Source: an uncultured Holophagaceae bacterium | Lineage (GTDB): Bacteria > Acidobacteriota > Holophagae > Holophagales > Holophagaceae | Direction of reading: 5' to 3' | DNA length: 64,000 nucleotides | NCBI GenBank assembly: GCA_903863195.1 | Contig: CAIPAY010000134.1 | Coordinates: 48,658 to 112,657 of the forward strand | Part shown: positions 18,942 through 28,235 of the stretch, piece after piece | Layout of the letters: every line of letters begins with the position of its first letter | How positions within the stretch are numbered: the first letter of the stretch is position 1 | The notes under the pieces: model-generated | The model's database searches: none | What the model was told of the DNA's origin: nothing | Seen by the model: the letters and a program-made list of their open reading frames with translations, nothing else | Program-made: the position numbers and the translations under genes

Positions 18942-19682
18942 ATGCAGGCCACGGCCAGACTGTTGGTGATCACGCTGCTGCTCGGGATGGGCCTTCGGCT
19001 CCAGGCCGGGGACGTCAGCATCTCCGCCGCCGCCAGTCTCCGGGAGACCCTCACGGAGCTCTGCGACAGCTACGCCAAGTCCCACCCTGGCGTCGTGTTC
19101 GTGAAGTCTTTTGCGGGCTCCGGGACCCTGGCCAGGCAGTTGGAGGCTGGTGCGCCCGCCGACCTCTTCCTGTCTGCCGACCTCGCCTGGATGGACTACC
19201 TCAAGGAGCGCAGGCTCGTGGAGCCGTCCAGCATCGCCACCTTCGCCACCAACACCCTGGTTTTCGTCGGCGCGCGGGGCCGGGCGGCCTCCCTGCAGGA
19301 CTTGCCGAAGCTTGAGAAGATCGCCATTGGCAGCCCCCGCAGCGTCCCCGCCGGCGAATATGCCATGGAGGCGCTCCGGCACGCGGGCTTGGACCGGCAG
19401 CTGGATAAGAAGCTGGTAATGGCGAAGGACGTCCGGGAGTGCCTGATGTACGCAGAGCGGGGCGAGGTGGACGGTGCTTTCGTGTACGCCACCGATGCTC
19501 TGCAGACGACCAAGGCCAACCTGCTGTTCACGGTGCCGCAGAACCTCTACTCGAGGGTGGTCTACCCCATGGCGCTGACCTCGGCCGGGTCCAGAAAGCC
19601 CGAAGCCGTGGCATTCTTCAGTCTTCTCCACACGCCCGAGGCCAGGGCGGTCCTGGCCAAGCACGGGTTCCCCCTTCAGTAG
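18942..19682 (+). CDS. modA: Molybdate ABC transporter, periplasmic binding protein
   Basis: A 246-residue exported solute-binding protein with a signal peptide of about 22 residues ending LRLQAGD. VSISAAASLRETLTEL, FAGSGTLARQLEAGAPADLFLSAD and the SVPAGEYA segment are the ModA oxyanion-binding blocks. It captures molybdate or tungstate for ModBC. The ATG at 18942, preceded by GGGGGG, is the sensible start; the same frame is open further upstream but lacks family similarity. It is the first gene of modABC, with only six bases before modB. Confidence 0.93.
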   Translation: MQATARLLVITLLLGMGLRLQAGDVSISAAASLRETLTELCDSYAKSHPGVVFVKSFAGSGTLARQLEAGAPADLFLSADLAWMDYLKERRLVEPSSIATFATNTLVFVGARGRAASLQDLPKLEKIAIGSPRSVPAGEYAMEALRHAGLDRQLDKKLVMAKDVRECLMYAERGEVDGAFVYATDALQTTKANLLFTVPQNLYSRVVYPMALTSAGSRKPEAVAFFSLLHTPEARAVLAKHGFPLQ

Positions 19683-19688
19683 GTCTGC

Positions 19689-20372
19689 ATGCCCGTCTTC
19701 GCCTCGGCCGAAACCTCGGCCATCCTGCTCTCCCTGAAGGTGTCCGCCGCCGCCACCCTGCTCTCGCTCCCGTTCGGCTTCCTGGCGGCCTACCTTCTGT
19801 CCTTCGGTCGGTTCCGGGGCCGGCTCGCGCTGGATGTTCTGGTCAACCTGCCCCTGACCCTGCCGCCGGTCGTGATCGGCTACCTGCTGCTGATCCTCCT
19901 GGGGCGGCACGGCTGGCTCGGCCGGGCCCTGGAGTCCGTGGGCTTCCCGTTGATCTTCACGTGGAGGGCGGCCGTCATCGCCACCTCGGTGGTGGGCTTT
20001 CCCCTCCTGGTGCGGGCCATCCGGGTGGCCATGGAGGGCATCGACCCGCATCTGATCCAGGCCTCTCGCTCCCTGGGCGCCGGGCGGATCGACAGCCTGC
20101 TGACGGTGGTCCTGCCGCTCTCGGTTCGTGGGCTCCTGGCGGGGTCGGTCCTCATGTTCGCCCGGGGGCTAGGTGAGTTCGGGGCCACGATCATCGTGGC
20201 CGGGAACATCCCGGGGGTGACGCAGACCATCCCTCTGGCCATCTACGACTACGCGTCCTCCCCGGGCGGCGACCGCATGGCCCTGGGCCTCTGCGCCGTG
20301 TCCGTGGTCCTGTCGGTGGGGGTGCTCCTCGCCCATGAACACCTGAGCCGCTGCATGGCGAAGTGGGGCTGA
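19689..20372 (+). CDS. modB: Molybdate ABC transporter permease
   Basis: A 227-residue inner-membrane permease with about five transmembrane helices. LPLTLPPVVIGYLLLILLG and the coupling-loop EAA motif region (ASRSLGAGRIDSLLTVVLP) followed by FARGLGEFGATIIVAGN are typical of ModB/CysT-type permeases. It forms the channel for molybdate delivered by ModA and is powered by ModC. It is co-transcribed with both; the ATG of modC follows its stop by one base. Confidence 0.95.
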   Translation: MPVFASAETSAILLSLKVSAAATLLSLPFGFLAAYLLSFGRFRGRLALDVLVNLPLTLPPVVIGYLLLILLGRHGWLGRALESVGFPLIFTWRAAVIATSVVGFPLLVRAIRVAMEGIDPHLIQASRSLGAGRIDSLLTVVLPLSVRGLLAGSVLMFARGLGEFGATIIVAGNIPGVTQTIPLAIYDYASSPGGDRMALGLCAVSVVLSVGVLLAHEHLSRCMAKWG

Positions 20373-20373
20373 C

Positions 20374-21477
20374 ATGGACCTTCGGCTCCGGGCCCGCAAG
20401 CAGTTCGGCGCCTTCGCGCTGGACGTGGACCTGTCGATCCAGGGGGACGAGTGCGGCATCTTCGGGCCATCGGGCAGCGGGAAGTCCACCCTGGTCAGCC
20501 TGCTCTCCGGACTGCTGACGCCGGACCAGGGCCACATCAGCCTGGACGGCGAGCCGCTCTTCGACGGCGCCCGGGGAACCGACGTGCTTCCCGATCGCCG
20601 CCGCATCGGCATCGTCTTCCAGCGCCCCAACCTGTTCCCCCACCTCAGCGTTCGGGGGAACCTGCTCTATGGCCTCAAGCGCTGCGCCCCGGAGCATCGG
20701 CGCATCGAGCTGGACAGCCTGGTCCGGGTGCTGCAGCTCGAGCCGTTGCTCGACCGGGGCGTGGACAACCTCTCCGGGGGTGAGAAGCAGCGGGTGGCCA
20801 TTGGGCGGGCCGTGCTCTCGAACCCCCGCCTGCTGCTGCTGGATGAGCCGCTCTCGGCCCTGGACGACCACCTGCGGTTCCAGATCATCGGCCACCTGAA
20901 GGCCGTGTGCCGGGAGTTCCGCATCCCTTTCCTGTTCATCTCGCACTCCATGCTGGAGATGCGCCTCATGACCGAGCAGGTGATCGCCCTGGCCGCGGGC
21001 CGGGTGGCCGCGCAGACGAGCACGGAAAATCTGGCCCGCGAGCGCATGGGCCTGAGTCCGGTGGGCTACATCAACCTCCTCCGCCTGACGGACATGCGGC
21101 ACGAGGGCGGGGCCTCGGTGTACTGCTGGGAGGGTGGCGAGCTGGTGCTGCCGAGGGGAGAGCAGGAGGCCTCTGGCGGGCTCTTCGAGCTCTCCTCGAA
21201 AGACATCATCCTCTTCAAGCGGCATCCGGAGGCCATCAGTGCGCGCAACCTGCTGAAGTGCACCGTCGTCTCCCTCTTTGAGAGCGGCAGCCGGACCGGC
21301 GTCGAGCTGGCCATGGGGCAGGGCCGGCTCATCGCCGAGATCGTCCCTGCCGCGGCCCGGGACCTTGAAATTGTCCCCGGAGGCACCCTCTTCGCGGCCA
21401 TCAAGGCTTCCGCCTTTCGGCGCCTGGCGGTACCGGAGCCCGGGCAGGCCCAGCCCGACACCGGGGCCACCAGCTGA
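20374..21477 (+). CDS. modC: Molybdate ABC transporter ATP-binding protein
   Basis: A 367-residue ATPase. Walker A is GPSGSGKST at residues 31-39, the signature is LSGGEKQRVAIGRA, Walker B is LLLLDEPLSALDD, and the switch His sits in FLFISHS. The C-terminal 120 residues include a TOBE/molybdate-binding domain (KCTVVSLFESGSRTGVEL), which in ModC proteins senses intracellular molybdate. It energises ModAB. No ModE regulator is in the window and no Moco riboswitch was recognised upstream of modA. Confidence 0.95.
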   Translation: MDLRLRARKQFGAFALDVDLSIQGDECGIFGPSGSGKSTLVSLLSGLLTPDQGHISLDGEPLFDGARGTDVLPDRRRIGIVFQRPNLFPHLSVRGNLLYGLKRCAPEHRRIELDSLVRVLQLEPLLDRGVDNLSGGEKQRVAIGRAVLSNPRLLLLDEPLSALDDHLRFQIIGHLKAVCREFRIPFLFISHSMLEMRLMTEQVIALAAGRVAAQTSTENLARERMGLSPVGYINLLRLTDMRHEGGASVYCWEGGELVLPRGEQEASGGLFELSSKDIILFKRHPEAISARNLLKCTVVSLFESGSRTGVELAMGQGRLIAEIVPAAARDLEIVPGGTLFAAIKASAFRRLAVPEPGQAQPDTGATS

Positions 21478-21515
21478 ACCTTCCGGCCGCTGCGCGGGAT
21501 GTGGAATCATGGGGC

Positions 21516-22001
21516 ATGTCCAAGGCCCCCTCCACCAACGCCACGCGCCTGCTCCGACAGGCCGGGGTGACCTACACGGAGCACCTTTACCGCTATGAGG
21601 AGCACGGCGGGACCGCCGTCAGCGCCCGGGAGCTGGGGGTGGCAGAGCATGCCGTGATCAAGACCCTCGTCATGGAGGACGAGAAGGGCGCGCCCCTGAT
21701 CATCCTGATGCATGGCGACCGCGAGGTGAGCACGCGCGAGCTGGCCCGTCAGGTCGGTGCGAAGGCCATCCATCCCTGCAAGCCCGAGGTGGCCAACCGG
21801 CACAGCGGCTACCTGGTGGGCGGCACCAGCCCGCTGGGCACGAGGAAGGTCCTGCCCGTGTATGCGGAAGCCACGATCTTCGAGCTGGAGGGGATCTACC
21901 TCAACGGGGGCAGCCGGGGCTTTCTCGTGGGCCTGGCCCCGGGGGATCTTGAGAGGGTCCTGACGATTCACCGGGTGCAGGCCGCCGTGCCTCAGCCCTA
22001 G
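21516..22001 (+). CDS. ybaK: YbaK/EbsC-type Cys-tRNA(Pro) deacylase
   Basis: A 161-residue cytosolic trans-editing enzyme that hydrolyses mischarged Cys-tRNA(Pro). NATRLLRQAGVTYTEHLY opens the fold, VIKTLVMEDEKG holds the catalytic lysine, and GYLVGGTSPLGTRK is the family loop. The start at 21516 is preferred over an ATG-like codon 15 bases earlier because GGGG precedes it and the family begins close to this point. Its TAG shares CTAG with the stop of the facing gene. Confidence 0.92.
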   Translation: MSKAPSTNATRLLRQAGVTYTEHLYRYEEHGGTAVSARELGVAEHAVIKTLVMEDEKGAPLIILMHGDREVSTRELARQVGAKAIHPCKPEVANRHSGYLVGGTSPLGTRKVLPVYAEATIFELEGIYLNGGSRGFLVGLAPGDLERVLTIHRVQAAVPQP

Positions 22002-22639
22002 GCAGAGCGGTCCCGGTCGTAGGCGCGCCGCAGCCAGGCCAGGGCGTCCTCCAGGTCGCCTGCGGTTTGCACTTCGAGCTTGTGGGTGAGCCGGTCCTTC
22101 CGGGCGAAGCCGCCGGTCTCGCGGAGGCAGCCGCCGGCATCGGCCACGGCGAAGGGATCACCCAGGGCGAGGCCCAGGTCCAGTCGGGAGGCGAAGGGCT
22201 TCACCTCCGCAAAGACGTGCTGCCGGTAGAAGGGAACCATGGTCTGGCAGGGACAGATCCTGACGTCGGGACCCAGGGTGCGGACAAGGCTGATGAGCTG
22301 CCCATACAGCGGGGCAAAGACAGCCTTCCTGCCCGAATACTGCTGGCTGACGTAGCCGGGCGCCGCCGCGAGGTAGCCCTCGGGCGTGTCATCGAAGGCA
22401 TGGGCCGAGGCGCCCATGCTGCGCTCCGCAAGGAACCACGCCTGGTTGCCCCCGAGGCCCTGGGCCTTGAACCAGGCCCGGCGGGCCTTTTCTTCGTCGG
22501 GGCCCTCTGCCTTCACGCGAGCCACCCACGCTTCCAGATCGAGTCCGGTCCTGGCCTTGAGGTTCGCCAGGATGGCCTGCACATGGGCCACGCTCGGATG
22601 GAGGTCATAGCTGATGGGTAAGTCGTAAATGGTGGACAT
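21998..22639 (-). CDS. DUF4287/DUF5655 domain protein
   Basis: A 213-residue soluble protein with no known activity. The N-terminal 75 residues match DUF4287 (AHVQAILANLKARTGLDLEAWV then KARRAWFKAQGLGGNQAW). The C-terminal half matches DUF5655 (MVPFYRQHVFAEVKPFASRLDLGLAL). The two domains are often found together in bacteria. It is monocistronic, transcribed away from acs, and converges on ybaK. No signal peptide or membrane segment is visible. Confidence 0.8.
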   Translation of the reverse strand: MSTIYDLPISYDLHPSVAHVQAILANLKARTGLDLEAWVARVKAEGPDEEKARRAWFKAQGLGGNQAWFLAERSMGASAHAFDDTPEGYLAAAPGYVSQQYSGRKAVFAPLYGQLISLVRTLGPDVRICPCQTMVPFYRQHVFAEVKPFASRLDLGLALGDPFAVADAGGCLRETGGFARKDRLTHKLEVQTAGDLEDALAWLRRAYDRDRSA

Positions 22640-22768
22640 AGGGGCTTTCTGATAGAGACGAGGGGGGGGTGATGTGACCGGAATTTTGGCTGATCTGGGC
22701 CGCTTCCCATGCTACCTTCCCTCCTAACATCCCCCATTTATCCATTCCACCCCCTTCCGGAGCCCTTC

Positions 22769-24700
22769 ATGAGCGACGTGGAAATCAGCCTTACCCAAAA
22801 AGCCACCATCGATGCGCTGCAGAAAGGTGAGGCGCCCATTCCCATGCGGGGCTGGCTGGCCAAGCAGGCGGCCATCAACTACGAGGTGGAGTGCGCCCTG
22901 GCTCAGGAAGATCCAGCCTCCTTCTGGGCCGAGAAGGCCCGAGCCCTGGACTGGGCCGAGCCCTGGACGGAGGTCCTCCAGTTCAACGCCCCCAACCACG
23001 CCTGGTTCATCGGCGGGAAGCTGAACGCCACCGTCAACTGCATCGACCGCCACGTGCACAGCGATCGCCGCAACAAGGCCGCCCTGCTGTGGGTGGGCGA
23101 GGATGGCGACGAGCGCTCGTACACCTACAACCGCCTCTACCGCGAGATGAACCGCTTCGCCAACACCCTCAAGCGCCTGGGCGTGAAGAAGGGTGATCGC
23201 GTGATTCTCTACATGCCCCTCACGCCCGAGGGCATCATCTCGATGCTGGCCTGCGCCCGCATCGGTGCCATCCACAGCGTGGTCTACGCGGGCATGGGCG
23301 CCCTGGCCCTGCGCACCCGCATTGAGGACGCGGGAGCCAAGGTGGTGGTCTGCTCCGACTTCACCTACCGCCGCGGGAAGTCCATCGCCCTCAAGCCCAT
23401 CGTGGACGAGGCCGTGCGCGACCTGACCTCGGTGGATCACGTGATCGTCCACCGCCGCGGCTCCCGCCCCGGAGACGATCCGGTCACTTTTGCCAGCGAG
23501 CGCGAGAAGGACTTCTACGACATCCAGCGGGGGCGCGAGATCCACTGCGATCCTGAGATGGTGGACGCCGAGCACCCGCTGTTCATCCTCTACACCAGCG
23601 GCACCACCGGCAAGCCCAAGGGTGTGGTTCACACCACCGGCGGCTACCTGGTGGGCGTGAACTATCTGAGCAAGGCCTTCTACCAGATCCAGGAGCGCGA
23701 CATCTACTGGAGCACCTCCGACATCGGCTGGGTGGTGGGCCACAGCTTCATCGTCTACGGCCCGCTCAGCATCGGCGCCACGGTGCTCTGCCGCGAGGGC
23801 GCGCCGGACTACCCGAGCCCTGAGGTCACCTGGGAGATCTGCGAGCGGTTCGGTGTCAACGTCATGTTCACCGCCCCCACGGCCGTGCGCATGTGGATGA
23901 GCCACGGCGCCGAGGCCCCGGGCAAGTACGACCTGACCAAGCTGCGGCTCATGGCCTGTGCCGGGGAACCCCTGAATCCCGAGGCCCACCGCTGGGCCCA
24001 GCAGCATCTCGTCGGGCAGGGCAACGGGCAGGTGGTGGACAACTGGTGGCAGACGGAGATCGCGGGCCCGGTGATCGGGACCATGCCGACCTTCGAAGCC
24101 CGCCCGGGCAAGGCCGGCAAGCCCATGCCCGGCGCCCAGATGGCGGTGGTGAACCACGACGGCAGCGCGGTGCCCAACGGCCAGGGCGGCCTGCTGGTCA
24201 TCAAGTTCCCGCTGCCCTACATGCTGCGGACCGTGTGGAACGACCACAAGCGCTACGAGGAGTACTGGAAGGAGATCCCCGGCTTCTACACGGTGGGTGA
24301 TGTGGCGGTGAGGGATGCTGATGGCTACTTCGCCGTGCTGGGCCGCTCGGACGATGTGCTGAACGTGGCCGGACACCGCATCGGCACCGCCGATGTGGAG
24401 GGCTCGCTCATCCGCCACCCTGCGGTGGCCGAGAGCGCCGTGGTCGGTCTGCCCGATCCCATCAAGGGCGAGCGGATCATGGCCTTCGTGGTGGTCAGGG
24501 CGGGTGTCTCCACGGGCCCCGGCCTCATCGCCAGCCTCAAGGATCACGTCCGCGAGGATCTGGGCGGCATCGCCATGCCGAGCGAGATCGAGATCTGCGC
24601 CAGCCTGCCGAAGACCCGCTCCGGCAAGATCCTCCGCAGAGCCCTCAAGGCGCAGGCTCTGGGCCAGGATCCGGGCGACCTCAGCACCCTCGCGGATTAA
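22769..24700 (+). CDS. acs: Acetyl-CoA synthetase (AMP-forming)
   Basis: A 643-residue enzyme that activates acetate (possibly also propionate) to the acyl-CoA through an acyl-adenylate. YTSGTTGKPKGVVHT at residues 275-289 is the AMP-binding P-loop, WWQTEIAG and YTVGDVAVRDADGYF are the A5 and A8 regions, and RSGKILRR carries K620, the lysine that is reversibly acetylated in this family. The ATG at 22769 has CGGAG upstream. It is monocistronic and followed by a strong hairpin terminator. It fits the nearby AmpG-like and TCA genes only as general metabolism. Confidence 0.94.
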   Translation: MSDVEISLTQKATIDALQKGEAPIPMRGWLAKQAAINYEVECALAQEDPASFWAEKARALDWAEPWTEVLQFNAPNHAWFIGGKLNATVNCIDRHVHSDRRNKAALLWVGEDGDERSYTYNRLYREMNRFANTLKRLGVKKGDRVILYMPLTPEGIISMLACARIGAIHSVVYAGMGALALRTRIEDAGAKVVVCSDFTYRRGKSIALKPIVDEAVRDLTSVDHVIVHRRGSRPGDDPVTFASEREKDFYDIQRGREIHCDPEMVDAEHPLFILYTSGTTGKPKGVVHTTGGYLVGVNYLSKAFYQIQERDIYWSTSDIGWVVGHSFIVYGPLSIGATVLCREGAPDYPSPEVTWEICERFGVNVMFTAPTAVRMWMSHGAEAPGKYDLTKLRLMACAGEPLNPEAHRWAQQHLVGQGNGQVVDNWWQTEIAGPVIGTMPTFEARPGKAGKPMPGAQMAVVNHDGSAVPNGQGGLLVIKFPLPYMLRTVWNDHKRYEEYWKEIPGFYTVGDVAVRDADGYFAVLGRSDDVLNVAGHRIGTADVEGSLIRHPAVAESAVVGLPDPIKGERIMAFVVVRAGVSTGPGLIASLKDHVREDLGGIAMPSEIEICASLPKTRSGKILRRALKAQALGQDPGDLSTLAD

Positions 24701-24706
24701 TGTAGT

Positions 24707-24738
24707 CCGGGGGTTCTGCGCTTCGCGCACACCCCCGG
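24707..24738 (+). terminator. Hairpin terminator after acs
   Basis: CCGGGGG and TGCGC pair with GCGCA and CCCCCGG around a TTC loop, with a small internal bulge. It begins six bases after the acs stop. Only a broken T-rich stretch (CTCTTGCTTGTATTT) follows, so it may be a weak intrinsic or Rho-assisted terminator. Confidence 0.6.
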
Positions 24739-24898
24739 GCTCTTGCTTGTATTTCCCGGGGGTTCGACGCCCCGCCTAGCTGTGCGCCTCCATCTCCTCA
24801 TCCTTTCCTGAGAGAAAACTCGGCGCAGCCGGGCTTTCTCTTGTGCCGACCGCCAGCATCTGGACAACCACGCTGCGGACCTGCCGCTACCATCAGGG

Positions 24899-26113
24899 AT
24901 GCCGCGCCGTCGCCTGTTGGTCCTCCTCCTGCTCGGATTCGCTTCCGGGCTGCCCCTCTACCTGACTGGCTCGACCCTGAAGGCCTGGATGACGGACGAG
25001 GGCCTCAGCCTCGGCACCATCGGCCTCTTCAGCTTCGTGACCCTGCCATATAGCCTGAAGGTCTTCTGGGCGCCGCTGCTGGACCGCTATGCGCTGCCGG
25101 GGCTGGGCCGCCGTCGGGGCTGGATGGCGCTCATGCAGCTGGGCATGGCCGTGGCCCTCGTCCTGCTGGGCTTCGCGCAGCCGCACCTGGACCTTTCGCG
25201 GGTGGTCATCCTGGCCCTGGCCGTGGCCTTCACCAGCGCCACCTTTGACGTCGCCGTGGATGCCTGGCGGGCGGAGGCCCTGGACCAGAAGCAGCTTGGC
25301 CTCGGGAACAGCATCCACATCGCCGCCTACCGCGTGGCCATGCTGGTGAGCGGCGGGTTGGCCCTGATCCTGGCGCAGGCGCTGGGCTGGCGCGCCACCT
25401 ACCTGGCCATGGCTGCCCTCACCCTGCTGGGCACCCTCGGCACCTGGCTGGCGGTGAACACCGATACCATCGCGTCCGCCCCGAAGACCCTTCAAGAGGC
25501 CATCACGGGTCCCCTGAAGGATCTGCTCCGACGGAAGGGGATCGCCTACCTGCTGGGCTTTGCCGTGTTCTACAAGCTGGGGGACTGGCTCGCGGAGTCC
25601 ATGACGATGCCCTTCCTGCTCCGGGGCATGGGCTTCTCCAAGATGCAGGTCGGCACCGTGCAGAAGACCACGGCCATGCTGGCCATCATCGGCGGTGGGC
25701 TCCTGGGGGGCTGGATGCTCACCCGCATGAGCCTCCGCCGGGCCCTCTGGCTGTGCGGGTTCCTGCAGGCCGGCAGCATCCTGGGCTTCTGGGTCATCTC
25801 CCTGCTGGGACGCCACCTGCCGCTCCTGGTGGCGGCCAACACGCTGGAGAACCTGGCCTTCGGCATGGGCGGGAGCGCCTTCGCCGCGCTGCTGATGGGC
25901 AGCTGCAACCGCTCCTACACCGGCACCCAATACGCCCTCTTCAGCGCCTTGATGGCCCTCCCGCGCAGCCTCTTCGCAGGGCTCACGGGGTTCATGGCCG
26001 ACACCTACGGCTGGAAGCTCTACTTCCCGGTCTGCGCCGCCGCCGCGGTCCCGGGACTCCTGCTGCTCCTGCTCTGGGACCGCTGGGGGCTTCCGGAAGA
26101 GCCGGAGGCGTGA
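24899..26113 (+). CDS. AmpG-like MFS permease
   Basis: A 404-residue inner-membrane major-facilitator protein with about eleven to twelve hydrophobic helices. The first 70 residues are close to AmpG: LGFASGLPLYLTGSTLKAWM, LSLGTIGLFSFVTLPYSLK and FWAPLLDRY. AmpG imports anhydro-muropeptides released during wall turnover for recycling. A wall-recycling role is plausible given the SpoIID and serine-hydrolase genes elsewhere in the window, but no ampD or nagZ gene is adjacent. The start sits just after CAGGG. Confidence 0.85.
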   Translation: MPRRRLLVLLLLGFASGLPLYLTGSTLKAWMTDEGLSLGTIGLFSFVTLPYSLKVFWAPLLDRYALPGLGRRRGWMALMQLGMAVALVLLGFAQPHLDLSRVVILALAVAFTSATFDVAVDAWRAEALDQKQLGLGNSIHIAAYRVAMLVSGGLALILAQALGWRATYLAMAALTLLGTLGTWLAVNTDTIASAPKTLQEAITGPLKDLLRRKGIAYLLGFAVFYKLGDWLAESMTMPFLLRGMGFSKMQVGTVQKTTAMLAIIGGGLLGGWMLTRMSLRRALWLCGFLQAGSILGFWVISLLGRHLPLLVAANTLENLAFGMGGSAFAALLMGSCNRSYTGTQYALFSALMALPRSLFAGLTGFMADTYGWKLYFPVCAAAAVPGLLLLLLWDRWGLPEEPEA

Positions 26114-26136
26114 CATTGTCCTACTTCGGGGGTTCT

Positions 26137-26721
26137 ATGTTCCGTGCCTGGCTCTGCCTCTCCGCCTTCACCCTGGCCGCCCAGGGGCCGCCCCCGGCGC
26201 CCCTCCCGCTGCCTGCGCCGACGCCAGCCCCCAGCGGCAAGGCCAGCTCGAACCCCCTCAAGGAAGTGGTCCGCGCCGACCTCAGTGCTGCCGAAGCTGG
26301 CACTCCCGAGGCGCTCACAGCCTCGCTCTACGCGTTCATCTCCGGACCCAAGGACCAGAAGAGGGACAGCGAGAAGATCCGCAGCCTCTTCCACCTGCAG
26401 GCCCGGATCATGGTGGCCGCCCGCCATCCAGAGAAGGGAGCCTTCCTGCGCCCTCTCGAGCTGGAGGCCTTCCTCAGCTTCGCCATCCCCCAGTGGGAGA
26501 AGGGCTTTTTCGAGAAGGGCACCAGCGTCACCGTGCAGAAGCAGGAGGGGATCGCCCAGGTCTGGTCTCCCTACGAGATCCGCCTGACCGCCGACGGCCC
26601 GGCCATGTATACGGGCGTGAACGCGCTCCAGTGCGGCTGGGACGGCAAGCGCTGGTGGATCACCCACCTCGAGTTCCAGAGCGCCCCCACGGCGGCGCTG
26701 CTCGGTGAACCCGGGAAATAG
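26137..26721 (+). CDS. Exported protein of unknown function
   Basis: A 194-residue protein not recognised. It has a short signal peptide (FRAWLCLSAFTLAAQG), then a Pro/Ala-rich linker (about 18-40) and a compact domain of about 150 residues with WEKGFFEKGTSVTVQKQEG and GWDGKRWWITHLEFQ near the end, resembling nuclear-transport-factor-2-like folds by general pattern only. The ATG has CGGGGG five bases upstream, 24 bases after the permease stop, so it is probably co-transcribed with it. Its stop abuts that of the facing rhodanese gene (TAGCTA). Confidence 0.7.
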   Translation: MFRAWLCLSAFTLAAQGPPPAPLPLPAPTPAPSGKASSNPLKEVVRADLSAAEAGTPEALTASLYAFISGPKDQKRDSEKIRSLFHLQARIMVAARHPEKGAFLRPLELEAFLSFAIPQWEKGFFEKGTSVTVQKQEGIAQVWSPYEIRLTADGPAMYTGVNALQCGWDGKRWWITHLEFQSAPTAALLGEPGK

Positions 26722-27186
26722 CTACCGGCTGAGGGGCCGATTGCCGCTGCGCCAGGCGTCCATGCCGCCCTTCAGCACATAGATCCAGGTAAAGCCCCGT
26801 GCTGTCAGCAGGTCCAGAGCCTGATGGGAAAGCAGGTCCGTCTCATCGACCAGGACCATGGCCCGTTTGGCTTTGGGATCAGGCTGCGCGAACCGGGCCG
26901 GGAAGTCGGAGAAGGGGACGTGCAGGCAGCCCCGGATGTGCCCGCTGGCGAAGTCCTGAGCATTCCGCAGGTCCACGACCAGTGCGCTGGAACCTGTGAG
27001 CATCTCCTCCAGCTGGAGGGGGGTCAGCACGGGGCGGCCCTTCCCCCGGCGCCAGGCAGAGAGGCGGGGCAGGGACACCAGCAGCAGGACCAGCAGGCAG
27101 AGCACCGCAAAGAACACCCCCGGCAGCCAGGGGTAGTCCTTCAGCAGTGAGTCCAGGGTGATCGGTGGGGTCAGGTTGGCGAGCAT
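26722..27186 (-). CDS. Membrane-anchored rhodanese-like domain lacking the active-site Cys
   Basis: A 154-residue protein. One transmembrane helix (about 21-40, GVFFAVLCLLVLLLVSL) anchors a cytoplasmic rhodanese fold at 55-150. ALVVDLRNAQDFASGHIRGCLHVPF is the typical CH2A region. The catalytic loop, normally CxxGxRS, reads VLVDETDLLSH with D114 in the Cys position. It therefore cannot carry a persulfide in the usual way and is more likely a binding or regulatory module. It lies downstream of the RluD-like gene on the same strand. Confidence 0.82.
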   Translation of the reverse strand: MLANLTPPITLDSLLKDYPWLPGVFFAVLCLLVLLLVSLPRLSAWRRGKGRPVLTPLQLEEMLTGSSALVVDLRNAQDFASGHIRGCLHVPFSDFPARFAQPDPKAKRAMVLVDETDLLSHQALDLLTARGFTWIYVLKGGMDAWRSGNRPLSR

Positions 27187-27254
27187 GGGTGGCCATCCTC
27201 AGGGAGCAGACGTCCCCGCCGTAGCGGATCCGCCGGTGGGATGATGCATCCAGC

Positions 27255-28235
27255 TCAGGCCTCGGGCAAGCCCAAGGACGCGGCCAGGGCCCGGAAAGCC
27301 TCAGGCAGGGGCGCGATAGCGTTGATGCGCTCCCCGGAGCCGGGGTGGTCCACGGAGAGCTTCCAGGCGTGGAGGGCCGGATGGGGCAGCAGTAGGGGCT
27401 GGCTGTCGATGTCCTGCCAGCGGCCGGGGCCGCCATAGAGGGTGTCCCCCATGATGGGCGCCCGAAGGTGCGCAAGGTGCACCCGGATCTGGTGGGTGCG
27501 GCCCGTGAGCAGCTCGCACTCCACCAGGGCGATGCTGGAGGTGCGGGCCAGCACCCGGATCCGGGTCTGGGCCGGGCGGCCGCCTGCGGCCACCACCATG
27601 CGGAGGCGGTCGTGCTTGTGGCGGGCGATGGGCTGGTCGATGAGCAGGCTGCCCAGCTGGGGCAGGCGCGGGGAGTGCCGCACGATGGCCAGGTAGCGCT
27701 TCTCCACGGTCCGGGCCTTGAACTGGTCCTGGATGGCCCGCTGGGCGTCGAGGGTCTTGGCGAGGCAGAGGCAGCCGGTGGTGTAGCGGTCCAGGCGGTG
27801 GACCAGGCCCGGCCAGCCCGAGGAGAGCTCTTCGGCATCCTCGGAGGGTTCGGCGAGGACATCCACTTCCACCGGAGTCTTCAGGCGGTGGAGCAGGGCG
27901 TTGACGATGGTGCCGCCGGCATGGCCAGGGCCCGGATGCACCACCATGCCGGCGGGCTTGTCCACGATCCACAGCAGCCCGTCCTCATAGAGCGTCGGCA
28001 GGTCGATGTCCTCCGCCTCCAGGTGGGCCGCAGCCACGGTGATTACGGGCAGGTCCGTCTCCACCACGTCGCCGGGACGCAGCCGGACGCCACCCTTGGT
28101 CACGGGCTGGCCGTTCACCTTCACCAGGCCGGTGCGAACGTGGGCATCCCAGCGGGCCCGGGGCACCTCCGGGTGGAGGTCAGCGAGGTAGCGGTCCAGA
28201 CGGGGGGCGCCAGCCTCGGCGCAGAACTGCATCAT
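27255..28235 (-). CDS. RluA/RluD-family pseudouridine synthase
   Basis: A 326-residue cytosolic enzyme that converts uridine to pseudouridine in rRNA or tRNA. An N-terminal S4 RNA-binding domain (about 10-65, RLDRYLADLHPEVPRA and GLVKVNGQPV) precedes the catalytic domain. The motif GLVHRLDRYTTGCL places the catalytic aspartate at D149. GRTHQIRVHLAHL is the C-terminal family block. RluD (23S U1911/1915/1917) is the best guess by S4 domain and length, but specificity cannot be settled. Its start overlaps the lgt stop (ATGATG over TGA), so translation is coupled. Confidence 0.92.
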   Translation of the reverse strand: MMQFCAEAGAPRLDRYLADLHPEVPRARWDAHVRTGLVKVNGQPVTKGGVRLRPGDVVETDLPVITVAAAHLEAEDIDLPTLYEDGLLWIVDKPAGMVVHPGPGHAGGTIVNALLHRLKTPVEVDVLAEPSEDAEELSSGWPGLVHRLDRYTTGCLCLAKTLDAQRAIQDQFKARTVEKRYLAIVRHSPRLPQLGSLLIDQPIARHKHDRLRMVVAAGGRPAQTRIRVLARTSSIALVECELLTGRTHQIRVHLAHLRAPIMGDTLYGGPGRWQDIDSQPLLLPHPALHAWKLSVDHPGSGERINAIAPLPEAFRALAASLGLPEA

